This document shows positions 56,204 through 64,000 of a stretch of 64,000 bases of DNA, in pieces. The first letter of the stretch is position 1, and each line of letters begins with the position of its first letter. The notes below the pieces were generated by a model. The model had not been told where the DNA came from and did not search any database. It saw only the letters and a program-made list of their open reading frames with translations. The translations under genes and the position numbers were made by a program. Source of the stretch: Tatumella morbirosei (GTDB lineage Bacteria > Pseudomonadota > Gammaproteobacteria > Enterobacterales > Enterobacteriaceae); assembly GCF_000757425.2 (NCBI RefSeq), contig NZ_JPKR02000004.1, positions 496,001 through 560,000 of the forward strand. Direction: 5' to 3'.

Positions 56204-59200
56204 ATGTCTTTTGTCAGCCGAATTTTTTCATACCCTTTGTTCAGAGTTCTGTTGGGTGTCGTCGTCATTGCTATCCTGTTGTCACTGGTCTGGTTTATTG
56301 CTGTGTATCCGGGAGGAGAGGAGGACCGCCATTTCACTGGCATAGCGGTACGTATTCTCAGCGTCCTGCTCATCGCGATACTGGTCACAGTGTTGTTGTC
56401 CGGATGGATTTTACTTTATCGCCGCTCAGTCCGGCGTCGCCAGCTACGCGTTACCCGGCAATCTACAGATACGTTCAGTCATACGGGACGGATGCTACGC
56501 CGTGTTATCCGCAGGACGACACGACGTCCCTCTGTTTCGCGTGGTTGGCGGTTTATTTTCAGAGAGCCGGTCCATGTTCCCTGGTACTTACTGTTAGGTG
56601 CCCGCCGCTCAGGGAAAACAGCGGCCGTTTGTCGTTCGGGCCATTATTTTTCACCGGGGGGGGAATCGGTAGCCGAAAAAGTCCACGAAACTGATGAGGC
56701 TGACTGTCACTGTTGGCTGGCAAATGATGCGGTATATGTTGAAACCCGTGGAGAAGTTATCAGCGAACCGGAAACGTCGGCGGATAAATGGCAGGGATTT
56801 GTTCGTCTGTTAAAAAAATATCGCCCATCAAAATCTGTTCAGGGAACCATAGTCACTGTTTCAGCGATTGATCTTCTGACCGGCGATAAATCCCCGGTCA
56901 GTGAACTGGCCGGTGTATTCAGAACACGGTTAGCGGCGTTACAACAGATTCCGGGTATCAGTTTCCCGGTCTATGTTGTGGTGACTCATCTGGATCGACT
57001 TAAAGGTTTTGAGGAGTATTTTCATTATCTGAGCGATGCAGAACGACGTCAGATCTGGGGGATCACTTTGCCCCTGGAGACCAGGAATACCTCAGTGGCT
57101 GAATATGTTCACCAGCATTTAGGCCAGCTCCAGCAGAGGATAGATGCAGGTCTGAACCGTCGTTTGCAGAGTGAGTATGATGTAGAAAATCGTCGGGCAA
57201 TGTATGCGTTTCCTGAGGAATTACAACTGCTTTGTCAGCAGACAGAACAATTTATTTGCTCACTGTTTTTTGTTTCCCTCTATGAGGATTTGCCGTCGCG
57301 AACTGCGCTGCGGGGAGTTTACCTGACCAGCAGTGGGCAGACAGACCGGAAAGCCTGCAATTATGCCCCGGGGATTATCAGCCGCTGGCATTCGCAGTTC
57401 ACTGCTGTTCAGGAAGCTCCCTCTCAGACTGCTGAAACAGCGGTGCCGGGTGCTCAGACAGAAGATATCAAAGGACGTCCGTATTTTCTTCAGCAGCTAT
57501 TTTGCGAACTGATTATCAATGATCAGCGGCTCGCTCAGGATACTCGCCTGACGTTTCTTCGCTTCTGCAGGCTGCGTTGGCCGGTATATATACTCCTGCT
57601 GTTGATCATTTCCGGGCTGCTTTACGGTATGGCCAGCAGCTTTGCCAGCCATTCCCGCTACCTGAAGGGGGTCAGATATCAGCTAAACCTGCTGCATCAG
57701 CAACAGGATTACCTGCAACGTGAATATAGTCTGGCGACTATTGCCCGACTGCTGGAAGGGTTAAGGGGATTATCGCAGCAACCTGACAAGGATTCGGGGC
57801 GAATTGTCTTTGTGGACGGTGAGGTGGCTAAGGTTTCCGAAGGAGTCTATCAGTCAGCGTTACGTCAGTTACTGCTTCCGCCGGCGGAGGATTATGCCAG
57901 AGTGGCACTGGAGCAGGCGGTAGCCCGGGGCGATATGGCAATATTGTTCAGGCAGCTGAAAATTTACCTGATGGTCTACGGATTAGTCCCGGCTGACGCG
58001 GTTTATCTTGCCAGTATGCTTGCTCCGGCATTGCTCCCGTCAGAGGAGAGTCCTGATTATCGTAGCGAAATTGATTTCGGTCCGGACCTGTTAGCTTTGT
58101 TTAGTTATCCCCTGGAACGTGAACGCGGGGAGGAGGCCGACCCGCAGTTAATCCTGCGGGCCCGTGAACTACTGGCCCGGCAGCCCCGTCCGGCAAGGAT
58201 TTATCAGCAGCTATTACAGCGCTTATCCCCTCTTTCGCCGCCGGCATTTTCGCTGGCAGCTCTCAGTGAGGGAGCGGAAGGGAAATGGTTTGTGCAACGT
58301 ACGGATGTCCCGCAACAAAATATCGACGGATGGTTTACTGCCCGGGGATATTTGCAGTTCAGGAAACAGCTACTGCTGTTGTTGTCTGGTCTGGACAGGG
58401 AAGACTGGCAGGTAATGAACAGCAGTGAGCACGGCTCCGGGGCTGCGGATATCACAGAAACAGCCGCACTTAGTCGTGATATCCTTATCCATTATCTGGA
58501 CGAATACACCCGTTACTGGCAGCAAATGTTGGTCAGCATCCGGATTTCACAGCCGCAGATGACTGGCCCGCAGTCTACAGAAGCAGGACAGCAGAGGGAT
58601 CTTTACCGGCTTTCACGGTTAGCGACTGCCGGGTCTCCTTTGGTCAGGCTGCTGGAACGGCTGGTGGCTGAAACCACATTGCTATCGGCGGAATCATGGA
58701 TACCTGCAGTCGCCGGAGCTGTCGCTAACAGCACGACATCACAACGGTTGACGAATGCCGGTCAGCGTGGGTCTGAGACGCTGGATCAACTGGTATGGCT
58801 GCACACGGACAGTCACTTTACCGCCTTGCGTCAGTTCGTCACCGGACGTGAAAAAGGCTTTAACAAAAGTCAGTCGTCTGAACCCGGTAACGGTCTGAAT
58901 CAGTTACTGGGTCAGCTTAACGAGCTGCAGTTATTATTCCGACTGAATGAAGACCCGCTAACCTCCAAGGCTCCTGCCACCTGGCCGGTACTGGCCGCCG
59001 GGTTGCAGGCCGGTTCACAAAACTGGCCGGACCCACTCAGGAATATCATTCTGCCGTTACTTGATCAGATCTCACTGCGGATCAGGAGTACCTCTGTCGG
59101 GCGCAGTTCCAGCGGAATCAGTGAAGGCCCCGGGGCATTTTGCCGCAAAAATCTCGCCGGGCGCTATCCGTTCGCAGACAGCAAACGGGATGTCAGTCTG

Positions 59201-59788
59201 GCAGATTTTAGCCGTTTTTTTGCACCGGGGGGGATTGCCGACAATTACTTCAGTCAGCATCTGGCCGATAAAGTCGATACCACGGTAAACCCATGGAAAT
59301 TTATCAATATCCCTGTGGGAGATCCGCAGCATCAGTCTCTGCAACTGTTTCGCAGGGCCCGGGAAATACGCAGCCTGTTTTTTCCACGGGGTGACAGTTA
59401 TCAGCCCTCGCTATCGTTGAGTTTGTCTGTTCAGTATCTTTCTCCTGCAATTAACCGGCTTGAGCTGGTCATGGGCTCAGAGAAACTGAGTTATTCCCAC
59501 GGTCCGGTTCGCCCTCTTAATCTGCAATGGCCGGAGGGGATTGCTTCCCGACCGGTAACTCTGAGTCTGACCGCCAGTCAGCCCGGAGATATCGCTGTCA
59601 GTCAGTGGACTGGACCCTGGGCCCTGTTTCGTTGGCTTGAGAGTGCCAGCGCTTTGCGGCTTCAGCCATCGGGAGAGCTAACAGCCGAATTTAATCCGGC
59701 AGGAAAAAAAGTGGTGTTTTCGTCGAACGGTCTGGTCTCTGAACAGCAACCGGTCATGAAATTACTCAGGCGGTTTAGCTGCCGTTAA
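56204..59788 (+). CDS. tssM: T6SS membrane-complex protein TssM (IcmF)
   Basis: ATG 56204 (AGGTGAGG upstream) gives 1194 residues, normal for TssM. Two membrane helices near the N-terminus (about residues 12-35 and 48-70), a cytoplasmic NTPase-like domain with Walker A LLGARRSGKTAAV near residue 130, a third helix (PVYILLLLIISGLLYGM near residue 465) and a long periplasmic part. It forms the trans-envelope channel with TssL and TssJ. The C-terminus SQWTGPWALFRWLESA is family-typical. Intact. Confidence 0.94.
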   Translation: MSFVSRIFSYPLFRVLLGVVVIAILLSLVWFIAVYPGGEEDRHFTGIAVRILSVLLIAILVTVLLSGWILLYRRSVRRRQLRVTRQSTDTFSHTGRMLRRVIRRTTRRPSVSRGWRFIFREPVHVPWYLLLGARRSGKTAAVCRSGHYFSPGGESVAEKVHETDEADCHCWLANDAVYVETRGEVISEPETSADKWQGFVRLLKKYRPSKSVQGTIVTVSAIDLLTGDKSPVSELAGVFRTRLAALQQIPGISFPVYVVVTHLDRLKGFEEYFHYLSDAERRQIWGITLPLETRNTSVAEYVHQHLGQLQQRIDAGLNRRLQSEYDVENRRAMYAFPEELQLLCQQTEQFICSLFFVSLYEDLPSRTALRGVYLTSSGQTDRKACNYAPGIISRWHSQFTAVQEAPSQTAETAVPGAQTEDIKGRPYFLQQLFCELIINDQRLAQDTRLTFLRFCRLRWPVYILLLLIISGLLYGMASSFASHSRYLKGVRYQLNLLHQQQDYLQREYSLATIARLLEGLRGLSQQPDKDSGRIVFVDGEVAKVSEGVYQSALRQLLLPPAEDYARVALEQAVARGDMAILFRQLKIYLMVYGLVPADAVYLASMLAPALLPSEESPDYRSEIDFGPDLLALFSYPLERERGEEADPQLILRARELLARQPRPARIYQQLLQRLSPLSPPAFSLAALSEGAEGKWFVQRTDVPQQNIDGWFTARGYLQFRKQLLLLLSGLDREDWQVMNSSEHGSGAADITETAALSRDILIHYLDEYTRYWQQMLVSIRISQPQMTGPQSTEAGQQRDLYRLSRLATAGSPLVRLLERLVAETTLLSAESWIPAVAGAVANSTTSQRLTNAGQRGSETLDQLVWLHTDSHFTALRQFVTGREKGFNKSQSSEPGNGLNQLLGQLNELQLLFRLNEDPLTSKAPATWPVLAAGLQAGSQNWPDPLRNIILPLLDQISLRIRSTSVGRSSSGISEGPGAFCRKNLAGRYPFADSKRDVSLADFSRFFAPGGIADNYFSQHLADKVDTTVNPWKFINIPVGDPQHQSLQLFRRAREIRSLFFPRGDSYQPSLSLSLSVQYLSPAINRLELVMGSEKLSYSHGPVRPLNLQWPEGIASRPVTLSLTASQPGDIAVSQWTGPWALFRWLESASALRLQPSGELTAEFNPAGKKVVFSSNGLVSEQQPVMKLLRRFSCR

Positions 59789-59870
59789 CCGAACGGGCGG
59801 CGGGTAACGCCAGGGAAGGCCGGAGGGAGTGGAACTACTGTCGGCCAGCAACCCTTCATACAGGTGACAT

Positions 59871-62054
<2,184 letters not shown>

Positions 62055-62104
62055 TTAAATAAAGGCAGGTAAGACTAAAAAGATATTATTGAGAAGGAGT
62101 GAAT

Positions 62105-62368
62105 ATGTTAAGTGCGGCCAGAGTCAGTGAGTTAACCAGCCACGGCGGGACAATCATCTGTGGTGCCTCAACGGTATTTATTAATGGTCAGCCAGCAGCA
62201 ATCAGCGGTGGAAGTATAGCCACCTGTGCTGCAACTCATGTGGCTGCTTCTGTATGCAGCGGTTCCGGTCAGGTTTTTATCCAGGGATTTCCGGCGGCCA
62301 GGTCGGGTGATATTACCGGTTGTGGGGCTGTTATTGTCAGTGGTTCCGGGAATGTTTTTATTGGCTAA
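62105..62368 (+). CDS. PAAR-motif T6SS spike-tip protein
   Basis: 87 residues from ATG 62105 (GAAGGAG five bases upstream). The sequence is one PAAR domain: VSELTSHGGTIICGASTVFI, NGQPAAISGG, then FPAARSGDITGCGAVIVSGS. PAAR proteins cap the VgrG trimer with a zinc-bound cone. It has no effector extension. It lies 50 bases after vgrG, its partner. Confidence 0.9.
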   Translation: MLSAARVSELTSHGGTIICGASTVFINGQPAAISGGSIATCAATHVAASVCSGSGQVFIQGFPAARSGDITGCGAVIVSGSGNVFIG

Positions 62369-62466
62369 GTTTGTCATCGCGTATGCCAGACAGGGTGTCT
62401 GTCAGGCGTGAGTAGTCTGAGGCACTTCGTCAGAAATCCATGACTTCAAAAACAAGGAAACCTGAT

Positions 62467-62925
62467 ATGAAAGGTGTGTTACTGATCGATGATATTTTGC
62501 CTTCCGGCAGTTATGTGGGCGAAAATCTGACCCGCCAACCCCTGGCCGGTGAAGCCTTGCCGGTTGATGGAGATGTTCTCAAAATGCTGGAACAGGAATA
62601 CATCCGCTATCTTTCTGAGGGAGAAATAGCCGGGATACCGACACGGGAGAGTCAACCGGTGGCGGTAATACACCGACAGAGTGAACTGCAGCCACTGGAT
62701 GTCGGACAAACGATAACAGAACATCTTCTTGGGCATGGGCGGATGATCGATAAGCTGTTTGCATTGCCGGAACTGGTACAGGAGGCGGATGATCTGTTGT
62801 TTGAACCGTCACAACAACCGCTATTATTTCGTCTCTCACCATTAGACCTGACGATTAATAATACCCGGCCCTGTCTACGGACTCTCACGGATAAACTCTT
62901 TTTATTCCCCGGTGATGAACAGTGA
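62467..62925 (+). CDS. Unknown protein of the T6SS cluster, between PAAR and tssE
   Basis: ATG 62467 (AAGGAAACC upstream) gives 152 residues; an upstream ATG at 62440 lacks a ribosome site. The sequence (KGVLLIDDILPSGSYVGENL, EYIRYLSEGEIAGIPTRES, RHRQ-like and PLLFRLSPLDLTINN) is acidic with no signal or membrane segment. I do not recognise a family. Position between spike and baseplate genes suggests a baseplate or cargo-loading accessory, which is inference. Confidence 0.65.
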   Translation: MKGVLLIDDILPSGSYVGENLTRQPLAGEALPVDGDVLKMLEQEYIRYLSEGEIAGIPTRESQPVAVIHRQSELQPLDVGQTITEHLLGHGRMIDKLFALPELVQEADDLLFEPSQQPLLFRLSPLDLTINNTRPCLRTLTDKLFLFPGDEQ

Positions 62926-62955
62926 CGTATAGCGACCCCTGTGGATTTAAATATA

Positions 62956-63429
62956 ATGAAGCCTTTATGGTATCCGCCCGCATTAACGGAAAGACTTACA
63001 GGAATTAATACAGGTGGTTCTGGTGAATCCGCTTTACCACTAACCTCTGAAAAAATGCGACAGCTGGTAATTAATGAACTGCTGGAGTTATTTAATCATA
63101 CCAATATTGAGTCTGTTCTTGAGGAAAAAGGCTATCATCAGTTAGCTGACTCAGCGATAAATTATGGTATTCCCCGAAGATTAGCCTATGATAGTGAACA
63201 ACAATGGCCATCGATACGAGAAGATATTCATACTGCTGTTTTACGTTTCGAACCACGGATTATTCCTGAGACATTAACGGTTCGTGTATTAACTGGCGGA
63301 GAGCCTCAGGGTAAGTATGGTGTCATCTCGTTCGCTATCTCTGCATTGATTGACTGGTTGCCTCAGCCGGTTGAGTTGTTTATTCATGGGCACTATGACA
63401 AGGGGAATGATACCTTTAGTCTCAGCTGA
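62956..63429 (+). CDS. tssE: T6SS baseplate protein TssE (gp25-like)
   Basis: TssE is the gp25-like initiator of sheath assembly. ATG 62956 gives 157 residues (GTG 62941 would add five); neither has a clear ribosome site. Gp25-family features: NYGIPRRLAYDS near residue 85, SIREDIHTAVLRFEPRI containing the E-x-R-like (EDIHTAVLRFEPR) core and RVLTGGEPQGKYGVISFAISA. It completes the set of core T6SS genes. Confidence 0.85.
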   Translation: MKPLWYPPALTERLTGINTGGSGESALPLTSEKMRQLVINELLELFNHTNIESVLEEKGYHQLADSAINYGIPRRLAYDSEQQWPSIREDIHTAVLRFEPRIIPETLTVRVLTGGEPQGKYGVISFAISALIDWLPQPVELFIHGHYDKGNDTFSLS

Positions 63430-63648
63430 TTTTATAAGAATAGGACATCAACCGGGGCTGGGTGATATTTACCAGGAGTATGCCCGGGATTATCACCCTG
63501 ATGTCAGGAAAAAGTGACAATTTTCATTTTTAATCTGATATGGCCTGATGAACCGGCAACAGACTGAGTTAATAGTTTGTGTAATTGACGGTGTAATAAT
63601 CCAGCAATCCCGGTATTACCGGTTGTTGTTATTTATTCTATGGATACT

Positions 63649-63667
63649 CCCCGGAGCGGGGTTTTAT
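63649..63667 (+). terminator. Intrinsic terminator after the T6SS block
   Basis: CCCCG (63649-63653) and CGGGG (63657-63661) with a GAG loop, then TTTTATCTT. It separates tssE from the next gene. The remainder of 63430-63705 holds no supportable gene. Confidence 0.7.
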
Positions 63668-63705
63668 CTTAATCATTAAGCGTGGATGAAATACAGGTGT
63701 AATGG

Positions 63706-64000
63706 ATGACGTTAGAAATCTGTTTTACGGAATCAAATATCTATCAGGTGATGGGGATTAAATCATTGCTGTACCAGTATTATCCGGGTGACAAAGCCGA
63801 TATACATTTTGTCTCATCGACATCTTTCCGTCTGGAAAACAGTGCAGGGATAATATTTGGAGAAGATGTCATCACTATGAGTCTGCCGGTTACTTCCGGC
63901 CATCGAGAGATGAAGGGACTGCCTTCACCGATAATGACCTGGTATATTCCATTCCTTAGTCGTAATTGTCCGATAGATGATATTGCGCTGAAGATAAAAA
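63706..64000 (+). CDS. 5' part of an unidentified gene, cut by the window end
   Basis: ATG 63706, preceded by AGGTG, opens a frame of 98 codons without a stop to the end of the window. The product begins MTLEICFTESNIYQVMGIKS and contains HFVSSTSFRLEN and IIFGEDVITMSLPV. The pattern of a strand, a helix and another strand at the start would fit the receiver-like N-terminus of a LuxR-type fimbrial or secretion regulator, but the diagnostic helix-turn-helix would lie outside the window. Function unassigned. Confidence 0.55.
   Translation, partial: MTLEICFTESNIYQVMGIKSLLYQYYPGDKADIHFVSSTSFRLENSAGIIFGEDVITMSLPVTSGHREMKGLPSPIMTWYIPFLSRNCPIDDIALKIK

Overview
The window reads as chromosomal DNA of an Enterobacterales bacterium. 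The core genes match Escherichia coli gene for gene (queE, queD, cysJIH, cysG, cysDNC, ftsB-ispD-ispF-truD-surE-pcm-nlpD-rpoS, mutS). Having cysG between cysH and cysDNC with an iap-like gene in between suggests an Erwiniaceae-type genome (Erwinia, Pantoea, Tatumella and relatives). That family placement is inference; the order Enterobacterales is well supported.

Layout. (1) 1-4035: 3' end of a tad (Flp tight-adherence pilus) locus: the last codons of a TadC-like gene, then tadD, tadE, tadF, an extra periplasmic gene and tadG. (2) 4143-5226: queE and queD, convergent, for queuosine precursor synthesis. (3) 5499-15382: assimilatory sulfate reduction. cysJIH reduces PAPS and sulfite, cysG makes the siroheme for CysI, and cysDNC activates sulfate to PAPS. 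A secreted M28-type peptidase, apparently without its catalytic residues, lies between them. (4) 15430-24882: the ygbE/ftsB/ispDF/truD/surE/pcm/nlpD/rpoS row, ending in a strong terminator, and mutS on the opposite strand.

(5) About 24858-34104 is an accessory island on the 5' side of mutS. It is bounded by long imperfect direct repeats, each carrying the mutS start region. It holds nested IS3-family material on the left, a decayed IS903-type element on the right and, between them, an AT-rich leftward operon whose junctions overlap or nearly touch: an all-alpha NTP pyrophosphatase (dUTPase-like), a PRTase-like protein, an ORC/CDC6-like AAA ATPase, a protein of unknown family and an N6-adenine-type DNA methyltransferase broken by a one-base shift in an A8 run. 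It looks like an anti-phage defence cassette and is the best candidate here for an undescribed system.

(6) 34359-63429 is a type VI secretion (T6SS) cluster with all thirteen core components (TssA-TssM, including Hcp, VgrG and ClpV) plus PAAR, an Eag-type chaperone and a lipoprotein that may be an immunity protein. Two features are odd. A chaperone-usher fimbrial operon sits between clpV and tssB, and a fimbrial tip adhesin plus a GlcNAc-transferase-like glycosyltransferase are built into the leftward tssF-tssG-tssA operon. tssF and tssL each carry a one-base shift in a homopolymer, so with the methyltransferase three genes here share this kind of lesion. That points to sequencing indels, slippage-based switching or early decay. 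The window ends in the 5' part of an unidentified gene.
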